DNA of 64,000 nt from Streptomyces megasporus. Its GTDB lineage: Bacteria; Actinomycetota; Actinomycetes; Streptomycetales; Streptomycetaceae. Where the stretch lies: NCBI RefSeq assembly GCF_000718985.1, contig NZ_JODL01000002.1, positions 124,001-188,000 of the forward strand, in the 5' to 3' direction. The notes under the pieces are model-generated. The model was not told the DNA's origin, did no database searches, and saw nothing but the letters and a program-made list of their open reading frames with translations. Positions 47,143 to 54,932 of this stretch are shown here, one piece after another (position 1 is the stretch's first letter; each line of letters starts with the position of its first letter). Made by a program: the position numbers and the translations under genes.

Positions 47143-47505
47143 TCAGGCCGATCTCTTGACCGTGAGTTCGTTGTGTCGCATCCCACCGTGGGGTTTCGGG
47201 GAAACGAACGAGTCCCTGCCGAACATGGTGAGCGTGAGGTAGCCCAGCCGGACCCAGCCGTCCACATCCTGTGGGAGTTTTCAGCCGAGCCCGGCGAGGT
47301 CTTCACCGCACAGGACCTGTCCCGGGGAGAAGCCGTCCAGGAAACCGAAGGCGAACTGCGCCGTCTCCGGAATCTCCACCGTGGTGAGGAACTCCAGTGC
47401 CTCACCGTGGAACTCGTACCGCTCGGCGTCCTCCCGGGACAGCACGTGCACGTTCTCCGCGCCCACGGCGGCGACCAGCTCCCGGTGCTCAACGGTGAAC
47501 GGCAA
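47143..47505 (-). pseudogene. Frameshifted SUKH immunity gene
   Basis: From the TTG at 47505 (GGAG upstream) the frame reads PFTVEHRELVAAVGAENVHV, then EALEFLTTVEIPETAQ, and stops near 47281. The next part continues in another frame: DGWVRLGYLTLTMFG, which matches the GWVVLG segment of intact copies, and ends 10 bases from the IS right end at 47143. The C-terminal half is missing. A frameshift and IS-linked loss broke this gene. Confidence 0.7.
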
Positions 47506-47509
47506 CGCT

Positions 47510-47614
47510 TCTCCACAGCAGCCGGCGGCAGAGTGAACTCGCCGAGGGGAACAGAAACCTACCCTGAAAGCCGAACCGACGGACAAGGTCGCCGGCGCTG
47601 ACGGCGTGGCTCAT
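47510..47614 (-). pseudogene. N-terminal SUKH remnant
   Basis: From an ATG at 47614: MSHAVSAGDLVRRFGFQGRF, resembling KLEDLVRLYGIEGVVFF of the intact SUKH gene. After about 20 residues the similarity moves to another frame (PLGEFTLPPAAVEK, like FPLEADAHLHADTA) and then fuses into the next remnant. It shows a further immunity copy once stood here. Confidence 0.55.
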
Positions 47615-47651
47615 GCGGAGGCCGGGTGCGGATGCGAGGCAAGGGCTGTGA

Positions 47652-48221
47652 CTAGCCCCACATCCCGAGAGAAATCTCTTCGAAAACTTTGCTCCACTCG
47701 CCGTCGGCGCTGGCGAACGGGGTTTCATCGACGGCCGTGATGCGCTGTCTCATATGCTCGACGACGTCGGCGTATCCCTGCATGTCGCGCGGCGGAAGTT
47801 TCGTGTACTGGCGTTTCCCCTCTTCGAGGACGGTCAGGGCGTGCACGAGCGAGGAGACATCGGTATGCATGGGGACGTAAAATTCCTCGCCTTCCGGGAA
47901 GGAATAGATTCTACCGTCCACTGGGTCGAGAGCCACGGTGGCATACACGAACTGGCCCAGCACCTCCCACCCTTCGGATTCAGGGGGACACTGTGCTCCG
48001 TCCTCCTCGAACGAGAGTTTCAGGCTCGGAACAGGCTCGAAATCCGCTGGATCTTCCGGGTCCACCATAGCCGTGAAGAAGGAGCTTGAAGGAATGCCCA
48101 CGGTGGACAGGAATCGGGCCGTATCAGCATGCAAGTGAGCGTCGGCCTCCAGCGGGAAGTATGCAACGTTGCAGATCCCGAAGGTCTGCAGGACGCCCTC
48201 GGCGCGAATAGTGGTCAACAC
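47652..48221 (-). CDS. SUKH-4-type immunity protein, partner of the deaminase toxin
   Basis: 189 residues. FGICNVAYFPLEADAHLHAD, RFLSTVGIPSSSFF, GWEVLGQFVYATVALDPVDG, HTDVSSLVHALTVLE and the C-terminal EWSKVFEEISLGMWG. It follows the toxin gene by 13 bases with GAGGAGGG before its GTG start, so toxin and immunity are made together. It should bind and block the deaminase domain in the cytoplasm of the producer. Confidence 0.88.
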   Translation of the reverse strand: MLTTIRAEGVLQTFGICNVAYFPLEADAHLHADTARFLSTVGIPSSSFFTAMVDPEDPADFEPVPSLKLSFEEDGAQCPPESEGWEVLGQFVYATVALDPVDGRIYSFPEGEEFYVPMHTDVSSLVHALTVLEEGKRQYTKLPPRDMQGYADVVEHMRQRITAVDETPFASADGEWSKVFEEISLGMWG

Positions 48222-48234
48222 CGATCATCCCTCC

Positions 48235-49806
48235 TCAGGGGCGCCCTTGTGCTTTGTGGCGCTTCTCCAGTTTTTCCATGTACTCGAGGTGCTCTTTGTC
48301 TCTTTTGGACGTCTTGTCTGACTGGTCATAAGAGTTCGCGTGTGTCACCTCAAGGTCCGGATTCCTGGATCTGAAGTACAGATCCAGCCACTGGTCGCAT
48401 TTTGGTGATAATTGACAAGGCTCCCGCTCGGTGTAAATTTCGCGGAGATTTTCTTCCCGGCCGTGTTTCAGTAGCGGGTACCCGATCGTTTTCTCCGAAT
48501 GGGGCCCCCTGCTGTCGCCGACAAGGATGATGGCCTTGCCGGTCTCTGGGGCCATGTAGCGCCCTGCCGCGAAGTTCGTGCCTCCGTAGTCGTCTTTCGC
48601 GAAGCGCGCGATCTCGGTGGCCCGCGACAGATCGGTGCTTCCAGGGGGAATCTTCCGTGAAGATACCTTGGGGCCTTGCCTCCCCGCCGGGACAGGGTAG
48701 GGGTTCCTGCCCTTCTTGCCCTTGCCTTTCGGGCGCCATACTGTTCCGTCTTTCTCTAGAATATTCCATATGCCTGACTTGTCGTCCTTCGGGACATCGC
48801 TCAGCCGGCCGTCGGGATGAAGAACCTTGACCGACCCGTCGGCGTTGAGGAGGTACATCGGGACGTCGTCGTCATCGTCGCTGTCGCGGCGGCACCTGTC
48901 GAAGTCGTCTTTGGTGTCCTTCTCGTTCCGGTCGTTGGACCGCTTCGTCTTGTCCAGGCCCTCGACGTTCTTCTCGAGCTCCTTCTGCATCCTGTGTGCG
49001 GACTGTTCGACTTTGTCCTCGGCCTTGTCGATGGCGGCGCCGAACTTGGCGAAGCGGTCGTCCTTCTTGGAAACCAGGCTGCGCTTCTGGCGCTTGCCGG
49101 TGAAACGATCCTTCTTGTCCGTGAAGCGCTCGTGTTCCTGGCCGAGTTCGGCGATGGCGTCCTCGAACTCCGCGAACTCGATCCACAGCTCCTGCCCCAG
49201 GGCGGCGGAGCCCTCGGGGAGCGGTTTGCCGTTCCTGCCGCGCCCGCCTGAGGTGGTGCTGCCATCGAAGAGCCCTTCGAGCAGCCCCATGACCTCGCCC
49301 TCGATCTTCTGGACGGCCAGGTCGACGAGTTTGGAGACGAGGAGGTCGATCGCCTCCTTGACGGCCTGTTTGAGCGCGGCCACGGCCGCGGCGCTCAGCA
49401 GGGCGGTGAGCCCCCCGGTGAAGAAGGCGCCGACGATGCCACCGGTGACGGTGGCAGCGGAGGCCGTGACGTTGCCGATGATCGCCAGTTTGCAGGTGGT
49501 GACGTAGGTCGCACCGGAGTCCATGGCGCCGGCCAGGACGTCGACGGCCTTGGCGAGGTTCTTCATGTCTTGGCCGGAGACCTTGCCCCAGCGCTGTTTG
49601 AAGGCATCGACGGCCTCGCCCTTGCTGCGGCCGGCGGTGATGTGACTGCAGGCCCGGTCGGCCTTCTGAATGGTGTCGCGCAGCTCGTCCGCGAAGTCGC
49701 GGTACTCCTTCGCGGTATCCCTGAGCTCGTCCTCGTCGATGTCCGGCCAGTCGATGCCGATGAACTCCAGAACGTCCCGCACTTCGTCAGGCAGTTGTAT
49801 GCCCAC
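48235..49806 (-). CDS. WXG100-like polymorphic toxin with C-terminal nucleic-acid deaminase domain
   Basis: 523 residues. The N-terminal 110 residues are a WXG100/LXG-type helical hairpin with a central W-G (RWGKVSG, Trp73), which would direct export by a type VII (Esx) secretion system. A Gly/Ala-rich hydrophobic region (110-180) and a long highly charged coiled coil (about 215-320, including DSDDDDD) follow. The C-terminal toxin has a zinc deaminase site: His436-Ser-Glu438 and PC464 with Cys470 (TEREPCQLSPKC). It resembles the XOO_2897-like group; the target (DNA, RNA or nucleotide) is unknown. GTG start. Confidence 0.85.
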   Translation of the reverse strand: MGIQLPDEVRDVLEFIGIDWPDIDEDELRDTAKEYRDFADELRDTIQKADRACSHITAGRSKGEAVDAFKQRWGKVSGQDMKNLAKAVDVLAGAMDSGATYVTTCKLAIIGNVTASAATVTGGIVGAFFTGGLTALLSAAAVAALKQAVKEAIDLLVSKLVDLAVQKIEGEVMGLLEGLFDGSTTSGGRGRNGKPLPEGSAALGQELWIEFAEFEDAIAELGQEHERFTDKKDRFTGKRQKRSLVSKKDDRFAKFGAAIDKAEDKVEQSAHRMQKELEKNVEGLDKTKRSNDRNEKDTKDDFDRCRRDSDDDDDVPMYLLNADGSVKVLHPDGRLSDVPKDDKSGIWNILEKDGTVWRPKGKGKKGRNPYPVPAGRQGPKVSSRKIPPGSTDLSRATEIARFAKDDYGGTNFAAGRYMAPETGKAIILVGDSRGPHSEKTIGYPLLKHGREENLREIYTEREPCQLSPKCDQWLDLYFRSRNPDLEVTHANSYDQSDKTSKRDKEHLEYMEKLEKRHKAQGRP

Positions 49807-49921
49807 CCGGCTGTCCCCCCGTTCCCCCCGTACCGTCGTCCCGTGGCGGGGCGCGGCGACTTACGTGAACACCTCAAACAGGTTATGCGGAAGGGGAGTT
49901 GGTGTTCGAGGGCAGTACGCG

Positions 49922-51670
49922 TCAACGAGTGGCGGTACGGGGGGCGAGGGTCATGACGGCCTCGTCCATGCCGATCGTCACCCGCGGGCCGCCGTCGCCC
50001 CCGCCGTGGCAGCACACCGCCCGCACCGGAGGACCGGGTCGGAAGGAGATCGCCGTACCGTCGTCCAGGGGCTCGTACTCCACCAGACCGTCCGCCCACG
50101 CCACCACCAAGGCATCGGGGCCGGCGGCCAACGCCGCGACGGGAACGGGACGTTCGCGAACCGGAACCGGCAGGGGTTCCGCACCCGCCCCCCACGCCCG
50201 TACGCGTCCGTCCAGGCCGCCCGAGTAGAGCAGCGCCGGGCCGTCCTCGCCCAGGGACAGTCCCGCCAGCGCTGTGACGCGGCCCCGGTGGAGGGGCCGG
50301 GAGAGCGGGCCGGAACGCGCGGTGTCCCGGGTGAGGACATGGACGCGCCCCCGCTCGTCGCCGAAGACGGCGCCGTCGGGGAGCGAGCACGTGGCGGTGA
50401 GAGGGGCGTCGACGGTTCCGGGGAGGGAGAAGACCGCGTCCCGCAGAGCCCTCCACGGGTCCGCGTCCGGGTCGACGAGGACCTTCAGGCGCAGGCCGGG
50501 GACGGGCTCCGCGATCTCCCCGGCCGGACGGACCCGTCCCCACTCGTCCAGCACGACCACCGTGCCCTCCGGCAGGCAGAGCACCGCACGGGCCGCGCCG
50601 GCCTCGTCGGTGGACAGCCTGCCGCGGGGGGTCCAGTGGTTCGCGTCCACCACCCGCACACTGCCGAGGTGGTCGGCGACGAGCAGCGCACCGTCGTGCC
50701 CGGCCCGCCCGGCGGCCAGGGCGGAGACGGGGCCAGGCCAGCCCCGACCGTTGTCGTCCCGGGTGAGGGAGCGGACCACCCGCCACGGCTCGGGCTCGGC
50801 GAGGGCGGTCAGTTCGCCGCGCACGCCCTCCTCCGCGCCGTCGCCGAGCGCCGCGAGCAGGGTGAACGCACGGGCGGACGGGGACCGGTCGCGGCAGAGT
50901 GACTGCCCGGCACGCAGCCAGGCACGGCCCAGGGCGCCGATGTGCTCCCCGTCCCGCTCGGCCTCCTCCAGCCACGCGGTGACCGCGTGCGGGTCGGCGC
51001 CGACCACCTCGGGCGGGGTGAGGGCACGCGGCCGGAACGCTTCCGGTTCCTCCGGGCGCCGGCCCAGAGCGCGTCCGGGGTCGGGGTACGCCTCCTCCGC
51101 GTCCGCCCCCGTGCCCAGGCCCGCCGCCCAGCGCGCGAAACCGGCGCGGTCCGTCCAGCGCTCCTCCGCCAGGTCCAGCACGGCCGGCACGGACGCGGCG
51201 TCGAGCAGTGCGGCGGTGCACGGCTCACCGGTACGGGACTCCACCAGCAGACGGACGTGGGGGATGCGCAGCAGCGGCAGCAGCACCCGCTCGACGACCG
51301 CCGCGGGGGAGCGCGCCGCGTGGAGGTCGGCGGCGATCATCACCGTGCGCCGGGTGTCGGCCGCCACCGCCTCGACCAGTTCGTCCGGCGCCCTGGCCAC
51401 CACCCGCAGATCGTCGGCGAACAACCACGCCGCGCCGCGCACGCTCACCCCGGACAGAGGCGCCACCGCGTGGACGCGCCGGTCGCCGTCCTCGTCCGAA
51501 CGAGCGCCGCCGTGCTGGACCAGCCACGCCAGCAGATGGGACTTCCCCGCCCCGGCCGGGCCCGTCACCACACACAGGCCGGGAGCGTGGGGGTCGGTCA
51601 GCCAACCCAGCAGGGCCGCGGCCGCCGGTTCGCGGCCGGCGCCCGGTCGTCGCAGACGTATGCCCGTCAC
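49922..51670 (-). CDS. P-loop ATPase with WD40-like repeats
   Basis: 582 residues. Walker A GPAGAGKSHLL (37-47) at the N-terminus, with an STAND/AAA-like segment up to about 220. From about residue 280 the protein shows repeated short strands of the WD40 or beta-propeller type (for example PVSALAAGRAGHDGALLVAD, VTALAGLSLGEDGPALLYSG). The Walker B region is less clear (TVMIAADLHA). It ends 7 bases after the SUKH-deaminase gene begins downstream reading order, so the two form one operon. Role in the toxin system is unknown; nucleotide-dependent sensing is a guess. Confidence 0.75.
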   Translation of the reverse strand: MTGIRLRRPGAGREPAAAALLGWLTDPHAPGLCVVTGPAGAGKSHLLAWLVQHGGARSDEDGDRRVHAVAPLSGVSVRGAAWLFADDLRVVARAPDELVEAVAADTRRTVMIAADLHAARSPAAVVERVLLPLLRIPHVRLLVESRTGEPCTAALLDAASVPAVLDLAEERWTDRAGFARWAAGLGTGADAEEAYPDPGRALGRRPEEPEAFRPRALTPPEVVGADPHAVTAWLEEAERDGEHIGALGRAWLRAGQSLCRDRSPSARAFTLLAALGDGAEEGVRGELTALAEPEPWRVVRSLTRDDNGRGWPGPVSALAAGRAGHDGALLVADHLGSVRVVDANHWTPRGRLSTDEAGAARAVLCLPEGTVVVLDEWGRVRPAGEIAEPVPGLRLKVLVDPDADPWRALRDAVFSLPGTVDAPLTATCSLPDGAVFGDERGRVHVLTRDTARSGPLSRPLHRGRVTALAGLSLGEDGPALLYSGGLDGRVRAWGAGAEPLPVPVRERPVPVAALAAGPDALVVAWADGLVEYEPLDDGTAISFRPGPPVRAVCCHGGGDGGPRVTIGMDEAVMTLAPRTATR

Positions 51671-51677
51671 GCCCTGC

Positions 51678-52553
51678 TCACCGCTGCCCGCGGGCTTGCT
51701 CGGCGGCGTGGAGGATCAACTGTTTGAAGCCCTCCTCGCGCGAGTGGGCCGTCTCCCCGTAGTCAAAGCTGTGGGTGAACTCCGCGTGTGGGAACAGCTC
51801 CCGCATCCAGACCGCGCAGTAGTGACCCGGCATCAGACACGGCTCCAGCTCGCAGTAGACGCGCGTGACGCGCTCGGGCGTGATGCCGGAGGAGGACAGA
51901 CGCCGCCAGATCCGCTCCTCCGGGTGGAGGCGGCCTGGTCCCGTCCGATCGGTGACGATCTCCTTCTGCCCGCTGTCCGCGATGAACTCGAAAGCCGAGG
52001 AGAAGGGGAAGTTGAGGGTGTGGCGCACGTCGTCCAGCACCCGCGGCCACCAACTCTCCCGCTCGGTGAAGGCCATCGGGTCCACCTCGCGCAGCTCGCC
52101 GTTCAACTCGCGGAAGACCGCGACCGCCCCCTCCATGCCGTCGGCCGCCGCGATGCGCGGCAGGGCGCGGTCGAGGGCGGTCAGGGAGCGGTTCAGTGCG
52201 TCCACGCTCGCGTTGACGAACATGTCCGGCACGACCTCGGAGAGGAACACCGCCTGCACGGCGCCGTCCGGCCGGACACACAGCTCGGCCCCCCGGTCAT
52301 CGCCCAGCCGGACCCAGCCCCCGAGCTCCGGCGGCGGCGCGTCCAGCCGGTGATGGGAGGCGTACACGCCGAGTCGTACGGCCTCGCCGATGCCCGAGGC
52401 GCGGAAGTACGGACCCACCGCCACCGGCACGCCGGTCTCCTCCAGCGTCCGCGTGGCGTCGTCGGGCACCGCCGAGCCGTAGAGCGCGGCGGAGGAGAAG
52501 CGGCGCATGCCATCGGCGCCGAAGTGCTCGCTGACCGGGTCACTCGCCGACAC
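51678..52553 (-). CDS. SUKH-deaminase fusion protein
   Basis: 291 residues. The N-terminal part is SUKH-4-like: FSSAALYGSAVPDDATRTLE, LGGWVRLGDDRGAELCVRPD and NASVDALNRSLTAL. The C-terminal third is a deaminase: His210-Pro-Glu-Glu (HPEE) and PC239 with Cys246 (ELEPCLMPGHYC), then FTHSFDYG. This joins an immunity-type fold to a toxin-type enzyme in one chain, without a secretion domain. It begins the operon with the P-loop/WD40 protein. The GTG follows GGGGAGAG. A cytoplasmic regulator or sensor is as likely as a toxin. Confidence 0.8.
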   Translation of the reverse strand: MSASDPVSEHFGADGMRRFSSAALYGSAVPDDATRTLEETGVPVAVGPYFRASGIGEAVRLGVYASHHRLDAPPPELGGWVRLGDDRGAELCVRPDGAVQAVFLSEVVPDMFVNASVDALNRSLTALDRALPRIAAADGMEGAVAVFRELNGELREVDPMAFTERESWWPRVLDDVRHTLNFPFSSAFEFIADSGQKEIVTDRTGPGRLHPEERIWRRLSSSGITPERVTRVYCELEPCLMPGHYCAVWMRELFPHAEFTHSFDYGETAHSREEGFKQLILHAAEQARGQR

Positions 52554-52634
52554 GTGCTCTCCCCAAGGCTGATCGTCGATGACGGGCCACCGAGACTAAC
52601 GCCCGACGCTCGCCTCGGCCGGCGGGCGTGGGGG

Positions 52635-53213
52635 TCACTCTCCGACGAAGACCGAGGTGTCGACCTCCAGGTCGAACGGCTCGGGAAGGGCGAGTTTCTC
52701 ACCGAACAGCACCCGGTGTTCCACCCGGTAGCGACCAGATCCGTCCGGCTCGGCGAACAGCGTCACGCTCCCGTCCCCGTCCAGCGGGTCCACCAGCAGG
52801 TAGAGCGGCACGAGTGACCGGCCGTACCCCTGCACCTTGTTCTTGCGGTCCCGCAGGACGGTGGACATCGAGGCGATCTCGCCGACGAGCAGCACGTCCT
52901 CGGCGGCGACCTGCCACTCCCGGGCGCTGCGCAGCACGGCCGACTCGCACACCAGGAGATCGGGGGTGTAGCGCTCGTCGGTGGCGGGGAGGGCGACGGT
53001 GGTGGTGTTGGTGACGGACCAGCCGCGTTTCCTGGAATGGTGAGCGAGGAGGTAGTGCAGTTCGCTGTAGATCCAGTTGTGGTGGTTCGTGGGCGTCGGT
53101 GAGATGACGATCTCCCCCCCGATGAGTTCGGCTCGCCGACCCTCGGGCAGATCGAGCTGCGCGTAGGTCCGGAGCATGTCGTGCGACTCCTGGTCGGGCA
53201 GCGGCGCCGTCAT
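52635..53213 (-). CDS. Uma2-family putative endonuclease
   Basis: 192 residues. Uma2 (DUF820) restriction-endonuclease-like fold. RRAELIGGEIVISPTP at the start; active-site residues TPDLLVCES, LVGEIASMST and DRKNKVQGYG supply the Asp, Glu and Lys of a PD-(D/E)xK site. Uma2 genes are abundant in Streptomyces and their job is unknown. The ATG follows GGGAGGTC. Confidence 0.88.
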   Translation of the reverse strand: MTAPLPDQESHDMLRTYAQLDLPEGRRAELIGGEIVISPTPTNHHNWIYSELHYLLAHHSRKRGWSVTNTTTVALPATDERYTPDLLVCESAVLRSAREWQVAAEDVLLVGEIASMSTVLRDRKNKVQGYGRSLVPLYLLVDPLDGDGSVTLFAEPDGSGRYRVEHRVLFGEKLALPEPFDLEVDTSVFVGE

Positions 53214-53396
53214 CACGAGACCTCCCATGGTGGGCCCCCTCTCTGTGGCTGTGCACGTCCGTGCCGTCCTGCCTGCCTCGTGGGGGCTGTCACCATCATG
53301 GGCCACACACGGGCACCGGTGACGGATTCCCCCGCGAGACAACGATCCGCGAGGCGGCAGGACACGGCCGTGCGGGTCGGGTGTGGGCCGGGGTGT

Positions 53397-53561
53397 GTGC
53401 TGGTTGAGGCCGCCGTCCACCGCGAGCTCCACCGCGAGGTTCCGCCGAGGGTCGAGTACTCCCCGACCGAGGCGGGGGCCTCGCTCGACAAGGCGCTGCT
53501 GCCGCTCGGCGACCGGGGCGAGGAACACGTGGACCACATCACGGCCGCCCGCGGACTGTGA
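53397..53561 (+). pseudogene. HxlR-family regulator remnant
   Basis: The translation HRELHREVPPRVEYSPTEAG then LGDRGEEHVDHI is the C-terminal wing of HxlR/MarR-like regulators (usual form REVPPRVEYSLTELGRSL). The HTH-containing N-terminal two thirds is absent; upstream sequence is low-complexity. It is a truncated gene with an intact stop at 53561. Confidence 0.65.
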
Positions 53562-53581
53562 GCACCCGCGTGAAGCGGTGA

Positions 53582-53610
53582 GGCCGCCACCGGGCGTCCC
53601 GGCGGCGGCC
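53582..53610. terminator. Hairpin between HxlR remnant and PEP-mutase-like gene
   Basis: A 13-base stem with one mismatch, GGCCGCCACCGGG / CCCGGCGGCGGCC, 3-base loop. Confidence 0.55.
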
Positions 53611-53629
53611 GTGTGCGGTGGAACGGCGA

Positions 53630-54373
53630 TCAGCCCGCGCGCAGTTCGGCGGCCGACTCCGCGATCCCGGCGGCGACGCGGGCGTGGAGCGAGCCGCCGA
53701 AGGTGACGCGAGAGGCGCCGAGAGCGCCCAGCTCGGCGGGCGTGGGCGAGGCGCCGGGCACACCGAGGGCGTTGATCGGGAGCCCGGTCTCCGACGCGAG
53801 CACGGCCAGGTGGTCCGGCGGCGCGAAGATGGGGTAGAGGCAGCCGGCGCCCGCCGCCGCGTACAGCCGCCCCCGCTCGACGGCCGCCGCCAAGGGGTCG
53901 GGCACACCGCGCACGTACGTGTCGATGCGGGCGTTGACCAGCAGCCTCCCGTCCGCCTCGGCGCACACCTCGGCCAGCCACTCCGCCTGCCGGCGCGGGT
54001 CCACCGGTTCCCGTGCGGCCGGGTCGGAGTCCTCCAGGTTGCAGCCGACCACCCCGGCGTCCAGCAGTCGCCGGACGATCTCCTTCGGGGGCAGTCCATA
54101 GCCCCGCTCGACGTCGGCCGTCACCGGCACGCCCACCGACCGCGCGATCCGGGCGACGGCCGCGAACATCTCGTCCGCCGGTGTGGCCTCGCCGTCGGCG
54201 TACCCCAGGACGGCGGCCACGGCGCTGCTGGACGTGGCGAGCGCGGGGAAGCCCGCGCCGGCGAAGGCGCGGGCGCTCACCGCGTCCCAGACGTTGGGCA
54301 GCACCAGGGGTTCCGGGCGGTGGTGGAGCGCCCGGAACGCCTCCACCGGGCCAGGGGTGGTGGAGGCGGTCAC
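53630..54373 (-). CDS. Isocitrate lyase/PEP mutase superfamily protein
   Basis: 247 residues. LVLPNVWDAVSARAFAGAGF, VPVTADVERGYG and NLEDSDP are the strand-end motifs of the PEP mutase-like TIM barrel with its metal-binding acids. The true substrate is unknown; such proteins are often annotated as carboxyvinyl-carboxyphosphonate phosphorylmutase-like. The GTG start overlaps the AhpD-like gene stop by 4 bases. Confidence 0.85.
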   Translation of the reverse strand: MTASTTPGPVEAFRALHHRPEPLVLPNVWDAVSARAFAGAGFPALATSSSAVAAVLGYADGEATPADEMFAAVARIARSVGVPVTADVERGYGLPPKEIVRRLLDAGVVGCNLEDSDPAAREPVDPRRQAEWLAEVCAEADGRLLVNARIDTYVRGVPDPLAAAVERGRLYAAAGAGCLYPIFAPPDHLAVLASETGLPINALGVPGASPTPAELGALGASRVTFGGSLHARVAAGIAESAAELRAG

Positions 54374-54891
54374 TCCTCGTCGGCGTTCTTCAGCGAGGCG
54401 GGGACCGCGCGGGTGGTCACCTGGAAGCGGTTCCAGGCGTTGATGGCGATGATCTGGGCGATCAGGTGGGCCAGTTCGGTCTCGTCGAAGTGCTCCGCGG
54501 CCCGCCGGTACACCTCGTCCGGGACGAAGCCGTCGGTCAGCAGTGTGATCGCCTCGGTGAGCGCGAGCGCCGCCTGCTCCTTCTCGGTGAAGAGGCCCGG
54601 GGACTCCTCCCAGGCGGCGATCAGATCCAGACGGAGCTGGGACTCGCCCATCTTCCGGGCGTCGGTGAGGTGCATGTCCAGGCAGAAGGCGCACTTGTTG
54701 ATCTGCGAGGCACGGATCTTGACCAACTCGCCGATGACCGGGTCGAGTTCCTTGGACGCGGCTCCCTGGAAGGCGGACATGCCCTGGTAGACCGCGGGCG
54801 CGAGCTTCCAGAGGTTCATACGGGGGCCGTGGGTGCTCCGGTTCTCCTGAGGGGTCGTCCGAGAAGTCGCCTGAGAGGTCGTCATACCCAT
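54370..54891 (-). CDS. Carboxymuconolactone decarboxylase/AhpD-like protein
   Basis: 173 residues. The redox motif C67AFC70 with His74 (NKCAFCLDMH) is that of AhpD-like peroxidase-reducing proteins; the helical body follows. It likely acts in peroxide or alkylhydroperoxide reduction. It is divergent from the MocR gene across 41 bases, so MocR is a plausible regulator. Start 54891 or 54885. Confidence 0.85.
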   Translation of the reverse strand: MGMTTSQATSRTTPQENRSTHGPRMNLWKLAPAVYQGMSAFQGAASKELDPVIGELVKIRASQINKCAFCLDMHLTDARKMGESQLRLDLIAAWEESPGLFTEKEQAALALTEAITLLTDGFVPDEVYRRAAEHFDETELAHLIAQIIAINAWNRFQVTTRAVPASLKNADEE

Positions 54892-54932
54892 GACCCTAGG
54901 GCGGCGGTAGCCCAGGAGTATGGTCCATTTCC

